Notes: a model not told the origin generated them from the letters alone. Counted from the first letter of the stretch, positions 50,503-59,397 are shown. The stretch is 64,000 nt of DNA from Aquincola tertiaricarbonis (GCF_023573145.1 NZ_CP097635.1:434001-498000), one strand, 5' to 3'. Numbers and translations are program-made.

Positions 50503-52985
50503 ACGGTTACGGGCGCACGGTATCCGTGATCAGCCCGGTGATGAGCGCCCGCGAGACGGCCAGCAGCCAGATCACGGCGGTCGGCCTGAGCCGCCACCTC
50601 TTCATTCGTGGCAGCGAGACCAGCGCTGCGGGCCATACGCTGTTGCGGGCCGAGGACCAGCTCAACCTGGTCGTCGCCCAGAACAGCACCCAGCAAAGCA
50701 GCCGCAGCAGCAAGTCGAACGGCGTCAGCGCAGGCGTGACCCTGAGCGCCAGCGCTGGCAAAGGCCAAGGCGCAGGCGACGCCACCAGCTACAGCAACAG
50801 CCAGATCAGCGGCAGTCGGGTCACGCTGGAGAGCGGTGGCGACACCACCCTCCGGGGCGCCGTCGTCCAGGGTGAACGTGTCAGGGTCGAAGCCGGCGGC
50901 AACCTCGGCATCGAAAGCCTGCAGGACCAGCACCAGTACCGTGAGAAGAGCAAACAGGTCGGCGGCAGCGTGACTATCGGCCCCTCGCCCGGTGGCAGCC
51001 TGAGCGCGGCTCAAACCAGGATCAACAGCGACTTCCTGAGCGTGGGCGAGCAGAGCGCGATCCGGGCGGGCGATGGAGGCTTTGATGTGCAGGTGGCGGG
51101 TAAGACCCAACTGACCGGCGCTCAGATCACCAGCACGCAGGCGGCTATCGACCAGGACAACAACCGCTACGAAGCCAAGCAGGGCACGACCACGACTGAC
51201 TTGCAGAACTCAGCCCGCTATGAGGCCAAGAGCGTGAGCGTGGGGCTGGCGGTCGGCACGCCGAAACCCGGTGCGTCGCTCAGCGCGGGGCTTTCGGGCG
51301 TGGGCCTCGGCTCCGACACAGGCAGCGCCAGCAGCACCAGCACGGCGGGCATCAGCGGGATGGAAGGCAACACCGCCGCACGCACCGCAGACGCGGGGTC
51401 GGGCCTCAAGCCCATCTTCGACAAAGACAAGGCACGCCAGGAGGTCAACGCGCAGGTGGCCATCACCAGCGAGTTTGGCCAGCAGGCGAGCAAAGCGGCG
51501 GGGGACTACGCCAAGCAGCAGTACGACCAGGCCAAAGAGGCGGGCGACAAGCAAGGCATGGCAGCCTGGGAAGAAGGCGGCCAGAACCGGGTGGCACTGC
51601 ATGTGCTGGTGGGCGGGCTCACGGGCGGGGTGCAGGGTGCTGTGGGCGCAGGCGCAGCCAGCGCGGCAGCGCCCAAGCTCGAAGAGCTGCAAGCGGGCCT
51701 GAAGACCGCGCTCAAAGAGGCTGGCCTGGGCGACAGCGCCGCCAACCTCATCTCCGGTCTGGCCGGCGGAGCCACAGCGGCCACGATCGGCGCCGCAGCC
51801 AGTGGCGGCAACACAGCCGGCGCGGTCACGGCCTTCAATGCCGATATCAACAATCGGCAGTTGCATCCGACGGAAAAGCAACGGATCCAACAACTGGCGG
51901 CCGACAAGGCGCGCACCACTTGCCGCGGCAACGGTGACTGCGAAAAGCAGGTCAGTTTGTATTGGACCGATATGCTGGAGCGCGCCGCCAAGGATCGAAT
52001 CGAGACGCAAGATGCGATCAAGAACCAAGCGTATTACAACCAGATCATTGCCGCATCGGGCAAGCCTGGCAGTGAAGCCTCGCTAGGGATGGGCGAACGC
52101 TTTTTCAACGATTTGGGCGAGGCGCATCTCCTGCTCAGTGCCAACGCGGGAGCCCCGATTCTGGACGCACGTGGACGCCCGGTGCTGGGCACCGACGGAA
52201 AGCCCCAGACCTACTTCAGTGCCACACAGGCCCAGCGCGACAACCCTTATGGAAACATCTTCCCGGGTGGATCGCCCAACAATCAAGTGTCCGTTATTGC
52301 GGGCAAGGAACAACGAGATCAAGCGCGCCTAGAGAGACTGAATGTGCTGAGTGGGCAAGCCGTGCTTGACACCACGATTGAAGAAATCCTGTTTGGGTTG
52401 AGGTTGCCCATCAGAGGCGGCGAACAAGCGGTGCAGGGGGTTGCAAGGGCCTGGGAGAGCAGCAAGGTGCTAGCTGCAGGCGAGATACTCATGTCCAAGG
52501 GAGGAAACATCTCGGCTCAACAACTCACCCGAGTGGGCAACCCTGCAGGCTTAACGTCGAGTGAACTCAATATGCTAAAACAGATTGACTCTATGAACAG
52601 CGCCCAAGCCGGAACCGTTCGCGAGGTAGTGTCCGACAGCTACTTTCAGCGCAATGAATTCAAGGCGATGGACGGCAAATGCGGCTCAGACAATTGCCTT
52701 GATCGTGTTTATCTCAAAGGGGACAAGGTGATCGTCAATGAGGTCAAGCCGCTTAATGCAGATGGGGCGATCAGCCTGAACCCCGGTTATGCCAAAAAAA
52801 ATCCTCCGACTCAAGGCTCGCTTGATTGGGTGACGAGTCGGGCGCGATTGCTTGAACAATCCGCTGACCCTGTCAAAGCTCAAACAGGCACTGCCATTCT
52901 AAAGGCAATCGACGATGGGAACCTGACCGTGGTTATCTCGGGCGTCAACCGAAACGGCATGGTCATCGTCAAGGTGAAACCATGA
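50499..52985 (+). CDS. second 5'-truncated haemagglutinin/CdiA-type protein with nuclease-like C-terminus (module 2)
   Basis: An 828-residue frame from a TTG overlapping the immunity stop, with no credible start or secretion domain. The first 25 residues (VSVISPVMSARETASSQ) resemble an internal part of module 1, after which about 300 bases present in module 1 are missing. Residues 36-330 repeat module 1; then an Ala/Gly-rich pretoxin, NADINNRQLHPTEKQRIQQL and the cysteine pair CRGNGDC. The last 110 residues hold CLDRVYLKG, VNEVKPLN (Asp...Glu-x-Lys), TQGSLDWV and ILKAIDDGN, alignable with the module 1 toxin tip. A different immunity family follows at an ATGA overlap. Confidence 0.8.
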   Translation: MNGYGRTVSVISPVMSARETASSQITAVGLSRHLFIRGSETSAAGHTLLRAEDQLNLVVAQNSTQQSSRSSKSNGVSAGVTLSASAGKGQGAGDATSYSNSQISGSRVTLESGGDTTLRGAVVQGERVRVEAGGNLGIESLQDQHQYREKSKQVGGSVTIGPSPGGSLSAAQTRINSDFLSVGEQSAIRAGDGGFDVQVAGKTQLTGAQITSTQAAIDQDNNRYEAKQGTTTTDLQNSARYEAKSVSVGLAVGTPKPGASLSAGLSGVGLGSDTGSASSTSTAGISGMEGNTAARTADAGSGLKPIFDKDKARQEVNAQVAITSEFGQQASKAAGDYAKQQYDQAKEAGDKQGMAAWEEGGQNRVALHVLVGGLTGGVQGAVGAGAASAAAPKLEELQAGLKTALKEAGLGDSAANLISGLAGGATAATIGAAASGGNTAGAVTAFNADINNRQLHPTEKQRIQQLAADKARTTCRGNGDCEKQVSLYWTDMLERAAKDRIETQDAIKNQAYYNQIIAASGKPGSEASLGMGERFFNDLGEAHLLLSANAGAPILDARGRPVLGTDGKPQTYFSATQAQRDNPYGNIFPGGSPNNQVSVIAGKEQRDQARLERLNVLSGQAVLDTTIEEILFGLRLPIRGGEQAVQGVARAWESSKVLAAGEILMSKGGNISAQQLTRVGNPAGLTSSELNMLKQIDSMNSAQAGTVREVVSDSYFQRNEFKAMDGKCGSDNCLDRVYLKGDKVIVNEVKPLNADGAISLNPGYAKKNPPTQGSLDWVTSRARLLEQSADPVKAQTGTAILKAIDDGNLTVVISGVNRNGMVIVKVKP
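50605..51485 (+). repeat. direct repeat copy B inside haemagglutinin modules
   Basis: Near-copy of 47433-48340. Differences include a short deletion after the Arg/Ser-rich NSTQ(E/Q)SSRS segment and scattered substitutions, and the two copies diverge completely about 10 bases after VAITSEFG. The abrupt loss of similarity at that point is the expected boundary between conserved stalk and exchangeable pretoxin/toxin. Confidence 0.85.
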
Positions 52986-53791
52986 GCAAAATGCAAGAGA
53001 CTGCAATGGAGGCCCTTTGTCGCGCGACTGAAGTTTTGGAGAAAAACACAATCGAACGCGTGACGGCGTATACAAGCAAATATTCCAAAATAAAACGAGG
53101 GGCAGTCTTATCCCACATTGCCGCCCTTCCAGAGATTCGCGGTTTAAAGGCGCATTTTATAGACAAGGACCCAAAAAGCCTGAAACAAAACTTTTATGTT
53201 GCCTGCAAACTCCATATGGCCAGCCTCAGAGAAGCTGAGCCCGTTTACGACCCCTTCTCCACATACACCCCCTTCCTATATGGACTGCTCAGCGACAGTC
53301 CAGAAATCCACGACTGGCTGACCCATGCCGCGCTCAAAGACAGGGAATATGTGAAAGGTCCACACTTCCGCTGGCATCAATTTCAACTAGTACTGCGCCG
53401 CGATGACGAGGCCCTACGCGAAACCATCGTCCAGGTCGCCAAAAAGGGGGGAAAGCACGACAAAGCACTGTCTCGAGCCGGACAAGACTTCTTCTCGTTG
53501 CTGCTCAAGCAAGACAAAGACGGCTTGGAAGCATTGATTGAAGACCAAGCCAAGATCAAATCGGTCAACGAACTCGAGGGTCAATTCTTGGCAGGCTTTG
53601 CCGTCATCCACGCCAAGCTGTGCTGGATCCGCGGCATCGAGGTGCAGATTCAGAACCCCTTGGTACCCATGGCGCTAATGCCGATTGAGCCGCTGGAAAC
53701 GTACGACGTGGAGTACGAATTTTTGCGACCGGGCTGGGAGCCGCCGCCACCGCCGGGGCTGCTCAACAAAATCAGGCGACTGTTTCTCTAA
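52982..53791 (+). CDS. Imm49-like immunity protein
   Basis: A 269-residue helical protein matching the Imm49 family as I recall it: YGLLSDSPEIHDWLTHAALK, HFRWHQFQLVLRRDDEAL, GQDFFSLLLKQDKDGLEALI and ALMPIEPLETYDVEYEF. It starts inside the stop of the module 2 toxin (ATGA), the position of a cognate immunity gene. The 5' half is AT-rich compared with the rest of the window, a sign of lateral transfer. It should neutralise the adjacent nuclease-like toxin tip; direct evidence is only positional. Confidence 0.82.
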   Translation: MSKMQETAMEALCRATEVLEKNTIERVTAYTSKYSKIKRGAVLSHIAALPEIRGLKAHFIDKDPKSLKQNFYVACKLHMASLREAEPVYDPFSTYTPFLYGLLSDSPEIHDWLTHAALKDREYVKGPHFRWHQFQLVLRRDDEALRETIVQVAKKGGKHDKALSRAGQDFFSLLLKQDKDGLEALIEDQAKIKSVNELEGQFLAGFAVIHAKLCWIRGIEVQIQNPLVPMALMPIEPLETYDVEYEFLRPGWEPPPPPGLLNKIRRLFL

Positions 53792-53989
53792 GACCATACC
53801 CTCAATAGGAAAGCAATAACCTGAGCAGCAATTGCGGCGGCCTCGGCTTGAGCCTTACTGGGCATGCGTGGCATGAAGATGGCGGCAACGGCGAGCGCGG
53901 GCATTGGAAGACAAGACCCATGCCAGGAACGCCGGGGCAACTGGTGGTGCTCCCTGTCACCTTGCCTGGCAGGTAAAGGAACGAGGATC
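53792..53989. other. 198-base spacer between the two Imm49-like genes
   Basis: No convincing gene was seen. The open frames here have low-complexity, non-protein-like translations. This is where a toxin cassette belonging to the second Imm49-like gene would be expected, but no haemagglutinin or nuclease remnant was recognised. Confidence 0.4.
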
Positions 53990-54798
53990 GTGTTGGCGCA
54001 CTACACCCCTGAACAAATTGCGTTCATTCAAGAGCGCAGGGAGCGCATTGTTGAATGGCCAAGAATTGGTACCGTTCCGGATGCGGTGGTAATGATTGAA
54101 AAAGGCGAAGGAAGCTTCAGTGGATGCCTGAGGGACCTAAAAAGGCTGCACACAAATATCGCCGACTACGCCTGGTTCGGCAATCAAGATCTTGCCACCT
54201 TCAAGCTCAACAGCTATGTGGTGGCCAAGTTCATTTACATGATCGCCAAGACCACGGGCGAAGAAGGTGTGATGCACGAGGCGGAATATTTTTACGCGTT
54301 GCTCAGTGACCACGAACCTGTGATTCAATGGATGATGCGGCAGCCCCCCACTCCAAGCTGTTCAAGCAGCGCATGCTCAATCCCAATCAGAACGAGTACC
54401 ACTACTACCAGTTGACCCTGGCGCTCAATGGCCAGTGGGATGAACTCGGGCGCAAGGCCGAGGCCTTCCTGCAGGAGCCCCCGACGAAGATGCAGAAGTA
54501 CGCGCCCGATATGCGCTTCTATTTGGCCTTGGCGCAAAAAGACAAGGCGGGCATGGAGGCAGCCTTGGCAGAGCTCACGAGCCCCAAGGTCGCCAAGGTA
54601 CGCAACGACGTGTTTGAACTCCCTGTTGCCAGCCGGTTCGTCTCGCCTTTTGCTTGTCTGTATGCCAAGGCCGCTCAACGCCATGGACTCGAATTGGACA
54701 TCGATACGGTGCTCATCCCCCAGGCTTGGCTGCCGGTTTGTCCGTTGCCAGACTACGCTGACCCCTACGAGTTCATGCGCACATGGAGTATCGAGTAA
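53990..54798 (+). pseudogene. Imm49-like immunity gene broken by a frameshift in a C-run
   Basis: Two overlapping frames together make one Imm49-like protein. The first runs from a GTG at 53990 (LAHYTPEQIAFIQERRER) to YALLSDHEPVIQWMMRQ. The second carries on with PHSKLFKQRMLNPNQNEYHY, LTLALNGQWDEL and ends DPYEFMRTWSIE at 54798. They separate at the C6 run in CGGCAGCCCCCCACTCC (about 54341-54346); a seventh C would restore one frame of about 270 codons. Positions such as LLSD...W and Y(H/Q)xxLxL(A/V)L match the intact Imm49-like neighbour. GAGG/AAGGA precede the GTG. No toxin gene precedes it, so it is an orphan immunity remnant or a sequencing error. Confidence 0.75.
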
Positions 54799-54937
54799 CT
54801 GGCTCGGGAACCTGCCACGCCTGAAGGGCTTCAACGACGCTTCTGACACCGACCGCAACCGTGAGCCGCTCCGCGCACCCTGCCGAAGCCAGCCTATGGA
54901 CGCTTTCCTCGTCGTTCCATGTGTTGGGACATCTCCC

Positions 54938-55513
54938 TCAGCACGGCATCACCGTCACTCGCGGCCACCGCTTCGTGTACTGCTTTTGGATCACCCGTTG
55001 CCGATAGGTTTCGACGCTCACTCGAACCGGATTGCGCCGCACTTGCAGGCCGAAGAGGTCTGCCAGTCCGTGTGGCGCGATGACCTCAAGGGTTCCAGCC
55101 CGGGTGAGAAACACCCCGACGGATGTGGCGTACTCCGGCCACGATGCAACCGCCTCTTCCAATGAGGTCAGCGGTGGCACTGGATGACCGAAGCAGCGCT
55201 CAAACCAGACGTGGACAAAGGCCTGGTTGGTGACCTCCCAGGGCAGACCAGGTTCAAGCGCCCGGAGCTTGGCCTCGATGCCGGCATCCTGGTCCGGCCG
55301 GCCCGGGTGTGCATCGAAGTACGCCACATCGACATCGGCCAGCGCCGACGGCCTTTCGTGACCGTGCAAATGGTCCCACACCAGATTTCGCACGGCGCCC
55401 GCCCCGATGCACCAGGACGCCAACTGCAATGACTGCACTGCCTCGAGTGCGGACATGAACCAAGGCGACGCACGGACGATGCGGGTGACTTCTTCGTGAA
55501 GAGAGAGGTTCAT
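54938..55513 (-). CDS. nucleotidyltransferase family protein (DUF925-like)
   Basis: A 191-residue protein of the DUF925 nucleotidyltransferase-like family: CIGAGAVRNLVWDHLHG followed by LADVDVAYFDAHPG, the pattern of a Pol-beta fold with the GxG...DxD-type acidic pair, and WPEYATSVGVFLTRAG with APHGLADLFGLQVRRNP in the C-terminal half. Substrate unknown. The ATG follows GAGAGAGG. It separates the toxin island from the SHMT gene and shares somewhat lower GC with the island, so the island may extend to here. Confidence 0.85.
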   Translation of the reverse strand: MNLSLHEEVTRIVRASPWFMSALEAVQSLQLASWCIGAGAVRNLVWDHLHGHERPSALADVDVAYFDAHPGRPDQDAGIEAKLRALEPGLPWEVTNQAFVHVWFERCFGHPVPPLTSLEEAVASWPEYATSVGVFLTRAGTLEVIAPHGLADLFGLQVRRNPVRVSVETYRQRVIQKQYTKRWPRVTVMPC

Positions 55514-55617
55514 GGGTCTGCCGATCTGCAGCTTCAAGGTGCACACGATATCGGGCCCGAGCGCCATCCGATCACCCGTCGATCGACCTCGCACTGGCAA
55601 GCACAACGCCCCGCGCC

Positions 55618-56904
55618 TCACCCCCCATAAATCGGAAACCGCCGCGTCATCGCCCTCACCTGCTCCGCGACCGCCGCCTCGGCCGCGGTGTTGTCCTGCG
55701 GGTTCGCGGCCAGGCCGGCCAGCACCTGCGCCACCCAGTCGCCCACCTGCTCGAATTCGGCGGTGCCGAAGCCGCGGGTGGTGCTGCCGCTGACGCCGAA
55801 GCGCAGGCCCGACATCACCTTGAGGTCGGCGGTGTCGGAGGGAATGGGGTTGGCATTGGAGATCAGGCCCGCGCGTTCCAGGCTGTGGGCGGCCGGGGCG
55901 CCGGTCAGGCCCTGCGGGCGCAGGTCGACCAGCATCAGCGGCGTGTCGGTGCCGCCGCCCAGCAGGTGGTAGCCATGCTGCTGCAGCCGCGCCGCCAGTG
56001 CGCGGGCGTTGGCCAGCACGGCGGCGGCGTGGGCCTTGAACTCCGGCCGCAGCGCCTCGCCCAGCGCCACCGCCTTGCCGGCCACGATGTGCAGGAAGGG
56101 CGTGCCCTGCAGTCCCGGGAACACCGCGTTGTTGATGGGCTTGGTCAGCGCCTCGTCGTTCCACAGCACGATGGCGCCACGCGGCCCGCGCAGCGACTTG
56201 TAGGTGGTGGTGGTCACGATGTCCGCATGCGGAAACGGATCGGCATGCGCGCCGCCCGCCACCAGGCCGGCGAAGTGGGCCATGTCCACCAAGAGCCGCG
56301 CGCCAGCGGCATCGGCCGCGCGGCGGAAGGCCTCGAAGTCCAGCGCGCGGGCATAGGCCGAGCCACCGGCGATCACCAGCTTGGGCCGGTGGCGGCGGGC
56401 CAGGTCGATCACCTGGTCGTAGTCGATCAGGCCGGTGTCGGGCTGCACGCCGTAGTTCACCACCTGGAACCAGCGGCCGCTGAAGTTGGCCGCTGCGCCG
56501 TGGCTCAGGTGGCCGCCGGCGTTGAGGTCCATCGCCAGGATCGTCTCGCCCGGCTGCGCCACCGCATGCAGCACGGCATGGTTGGCCTGGCTGCCCGAGT
56601 GCGGCTGCACATTGGCAAAGCGGCAGCCGAAGAGCTGGCAGGCTCGCTCGATGGCGGCACGCTCCACCGCATCCACATGCGCGGCACCGGCGTGGTAGCG
56701 CTTGCCGGGGTAGCCCTCCACCGTCTTGTTGGTGAGGATGGAGCCCTGCACCTCCAGCACCGCGCGGCTAACGATGTTCTCGGAGGCGATGAGTTCGATC
56801 ACCTCCTGCTGGCGCTGCAGCTCGTGTGCGATGGCTTCGGCGATCAGCGGGTCGGTCTGCGCCACGGGGGCATCGAAGTAGCCGGGGTGCACGGTGAGGC
56901 TCAT
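55618..56904 (-). CDS. serine hydroxymethyltransferase-like PLP enzyme (divergent)
   Basis: A 428-residue fold-type I PLP enzyme that closely follows SHMT: ELIASENIVSRAVLEVQGS, GYPGKRYHAG, ANVQPHSGSQANHAV, GGHLSHG, and VDMAHFAGLVAGG. At the PLP lysine the sequence reads TTTTYKSLRGPRG instead of the near-universal TTTTHKTLxGPRG, replacing the histidine beside the Schiff-base lysine with tyrosine, and YYGGCE becomes YHAGAA. The SGLRFGV arginine is retained. It may be a specialised SHMT acting on another hydroxy amino acid or an alpha-methylserine-type substrate. The SulP transporter gene lies 23 bases upstream on the same strand, suggesting an operon. Confidence 0.85.
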   Translation of the reverse strand: MSLTVHPGYFDAPVAQTDPLIAEAIAHELQRQQEVIELIASENIVSRAVLEVQGSILTNKTVEGYPGKRYHAGAAHVDAVERAAIERACQLFGCRFANVQPHSGSQANHAVLHAVAQPGETILAMDLNAGGHLSHGAAANFSGRWFQVVNYGVQPDTGLIDYDQVIDLARRHRPKLVIAGGSAYARALDFEAFRRAADAAGARLLVDMAHFAGLVAGGAHADPFPHADIVTTTTYKSLRGPRGAIVLWNDEALTKPINNAVFPGLQGTPFLHIVAGKAVALGEALRPEFKAHAAAVLANARALAARLQQHGYHLLGGGTDTPLMLVDLRPQGLTGAPAAHSLERAGLISNANPIPSDTADLKVMSGLRFGVSGSTTRGFGTAEFEQVGDWVAQVLAGLAANPQDNTAAEAAVAEQVRAMTRRFPIYGG

Positions 56905-56927
56905 CTCAACAGCTCCGTCAATAAAAA

Positions 56928-58757
56928 CTAGATTCCGTCGCCGGCCGATGTTCCCGGCCTGGGCGGGCAGTCGAAGAAGATGCGCACGTTGCAGCGCGCG
57001 CAGATGTCCGGGTCCAGCCGCGGCACGATGTCGGCCAGCGCGCTGCGCTTGTCTTTGTACAAGTGGTCTTCGCCCAGCCGCTGCAGGAAGCCGGTGGTCT
57101 GCCAGGCTTCGACGACCGGTGGCCGCGGCCGGTGGAAATACAGGTCGCCGCCCATCGCGCGGCGGGCGGTCAGCTCGTCCTGCCACAGCTCGGCACCGGC
57201 CAGGTCGATGAAGTTCATGCTCTTGCTCATCACCAGCAGGTGGCGCGGCGCATCGGGGCCGCGGCGCAGCTCGTGCAGGCGGTCGGCCACGTGCGCGGTG
57301 GCGCCGAAGTACACCGAGCCTTCCATGCGCAGCAGCTTGAGCTGCGGGCACTCGGGCAGCGTGCCGGGCGGGTGGCCGTCGATCACCACGAAGGGCCGGT
57401 CGTGCGCGCTCGGCTGGTCGAAGCCCATGGTGCGCATGGCCGGCCGCGAGGTGCGGTACAAGAAGCTCACCAGCGACAGCATGGTGCCCAGCAGGATGGC
57501 CACTTCCAGCCGCAGCGTCACCGTGGCCAGCAGCGTGGCGGCGGCAATCGCAAACTCGCTGCGGCTCACCTGCCACAGCCGCTGCCAGCGCGGCAGGTCG
57601 AACAGGCCCCAGGCCACCAGCAGCAGCAGGCCGGCAATCGCCGCCATCGGAATCAGCGCCAGCAGCGGCGCGCTGAAGGCCACCAGCAACACCAGCAGCC
57701 CGGCCGAAAACACCGCCGCCATCGGCGTGCGGGCGCCGGCTTCCAGGTTGGGCATCGAGCGGTTGAGCGAGCCGCAGGACACATAGCTGGACGAGAAGCT
57801 GCCCACGATGTTGGACAGCCCCTGGCCGATGAACTCGCGGTTGGCGTCGATGCGCTGGCCGCTGCGCACACCCACCGCCTTGGCGATGGAGAACGACTGG
57901 CCCAGCGCCACGATGGTGAGCGCAAAGGCCAGGCCGGCCAGCTCGGGCACCTGGCTCCACGACACCTGCGGCACCGTGAGCGGCGGCCAGGCCGAGCCCA
58001 CTTCACCCACGGTGCGCACCGGCGGCCACAGGCTGCCCTGCGCCAGCCACCAGCCCGCCAGGGTGCCCGCGGCCAGGCCCATCAGCATGAAAGGCGAGCT
58101 GCGCCGCCAGCGCCGCAGCCCCAGCGCGGTGGCCAGCGCCAGCGCGCCCACCAGCACCGCGCCGGGGTTGAGCCCTTCGATGCGGCGCACCACCTCCACC
58201 ACCACGGTGCCGGCACTCTGGCCGGCGGGCAGGGCGATGCCCAGCAGGTCGTGCGAGGCATGCACCGCGATGAGCAAGGCGGCGCCCGCGGTGAAGCCCT
58301 GCAGCGCCGCCGGCGAGATGAAGTTGGCCAGCGTGCCCAGCCGCAGCAGGCCGATGAGCGCCTGCATCACGCCCACCATCAGCGTGACCACCAGCGCCAG
58401 CTGCACGTACTGCGGCGTGCCCACCGCGGCCAGCGGCGCCAGCATGGCGTACAGCGCCAGCGAGTTGGCATTGGTGGGGCCCGACATCACATGCCGGCTG
58501 CTGCCGGCCAGCGCTGCCACCAGGCACGGCAGCACCGCGGTGTACAGGCCGAACTGCGGCGGCAGCCCGGCCAGCGTGGCAAAGGCGATGGCCTGCGGCA
58601 GCACCAGCACCGCGCCCAGCAGGCCGGCCAGCGCATCGGCCTTCAGCGTGCTGCGCGACAGCTCGAACACCCAGTCGCCCAGCAGGCGGGCGGCGGCCCG
58701 TTGCAGCGGGCGGGTTGGCACGGGGGCAGAAGCGGGGCGCGGCGCGTCAGTGGGCAT
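56928..58757 (-). CDS. SulP family anion transporter with STAS domain
   Basis: A 609-residue secondary transporter. About 12 membrane segments span residues 40-440, with the SulP motifs AGLPPQFGLYTAVLPCLVAA, SGPTNANSLALYAM and SFSSSYVSCGSLNRSMPN. The C-terminal STAS domain spans about 460-560 (MEGSVYFGATAHVADRL, FIDLAGAELWQDEL). A short tail carries CARCNVRIFFDC. SulP proteins move sulfate, bicarbonate or dicarboxylates; the ion is not evident. The start MPTDAPRPAS leaves a normal cytoplasmic leader. It is upstream of the SHMT-like gene and divergent from the cupin gene. Confidence 0.92.
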   Translation of the reverse strand: MPTDAPRPASAPVPTRPLQRAAARLLGDWVFELSRSTLKADALAGLLGAVLVLPQAIAFATLAGLPPQFGLYTAVLPCLVAALAGSSRHVMSGPTNANSLALYAMLAPLAAVGTPQYVQLALVVTLMVGVMQALIGLLRLGTLANFISPAALQGFTAGAALLIAVHASHDLLGIALPAGQSAGTVVVEVVRRIEGLNPGAVLVGALALATALGLRRWRRSSPFMLMGLAAGTLAGWWLAQGSLWPPVRTVGEVGSAWPPLTVPQVSWSQVPELAGLAFALTIVALGQSFSIAKAVGVRSGQRIDANREFIGQGLSNIVGSFSSSYVSCGSLNRSMPNLEAGARTPMAAVFSAGLLVLLVAFSAPLLALIPMAAIAGLLLLVAWGLFDLPRWQRLWQVSRSEFAIAAATLLATVTLRLEVAILLGTMLSLVSFLYRTSRPAMRTMGFDQPSAHDRPFVVIDGHPPGTLPECPQLKLLRMEGSVYFGATAHVADRLHELRRGPDAPRHLLVMSKSMNFIDLAGAELWQDELTARRAMGGDLYFHRPRPPVVEAWQTTGFLQRLGEDHLYKDKRSALADIVPRLDPDICARCNVRIFFDCPPRPGTSAGDGI

Positions 58758-58951
58758 GCGGAACGACAGGGGGCGGCGGGGCAGCAGGGCTAAAGCAGGG
58801 CTGGCAACCCCGCGGGCACCGCGGCCCGGGTGTGGCCATGGGCGGTGGACCGCCAGCGCAGCCCATGATAGGCGCCGCCCGGGATGCACCGCGCCGGGGT
58901 GGAACGGCGCATGCATGCTGCAGCGCATCAACTTCGCTGATGGAGGCATGC

Positions 58952-59380
58952 ATGCTGGACACCACCACCACACGCTTCTCCCACGTCAAGCCCGGCCAGA
59001 CGCTCTGGCGCGGCGAAGGCCTGCGGGACTTCTTCCTCTACCGCGACCTGGGCGTGGCCGACGCCACCAACGGCCAGGTGATCGCGCAGCTGGTCAAGGC
59101 CAACAGCGCGCCTGAAAAAGGCACCGGCTGGCACCGGCATGAGGCGCAGTTCCACCTGGTGTACATGCTCAAAGGTTGGGCGCGCTTCATGTACGGCGAC
59201 CAGGAGACCCTGGTGGAAGCGGGCGACATGGTGCACCAGCGCCCCGGCATCGTGCACTTTCTGTTCGACTACTCGCCCGACATGGAGTACCTGGAGATCG
59301 TCGGGCCGGCCGACTTCGGCACCGTGGACGTGGAAGGCCCCTGCCCGGTGCCGGCGCCGGGGGCCTGGCCAGCCGCTTGA
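58952..59380 (+). CDS. cupin domain protein
   Basis: A 142-residue single-cupin protein. Metal ligands are suggested by WHRHEAQFHLVYMLKGWARF (His, His, Glu/Gln) and a second motif HQRPGIVHFLFDYS with a further histidine. GDQETLVEAGDMVHQRPG is the inter-motif region. A strong GGAGG lies five bases before this ATG; an ATG 12 bases upstream is in frame but lies before the GGAGG. Function unknown; cupins of this size may be dioxygenases, isomerases or small-molecule binders. Confidence 0.87.
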   Translation: MLDTTTTRFSHVKPGQTLWRGEGLRDFFLYRDLGVADATNGQVIAQLVKANSAPEKGTGWHRHEAQFHLVYMLKGWARFMYGDQETLVEAGDMVHQRPGIVHFLFDYSPDMEYLEIVGPADFGTVDVEGPCPVPAPGAWPAA

Positions 59381-59397
59381 GCCGCCAGCCTTCCTGA

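Noticed and set aside
46319..54798. Insertion sequence or integrase flanking the toxin island
   Set aside because: No transposase-like frame, terminal inverted repeats or att-like duplication were recognised on either side.
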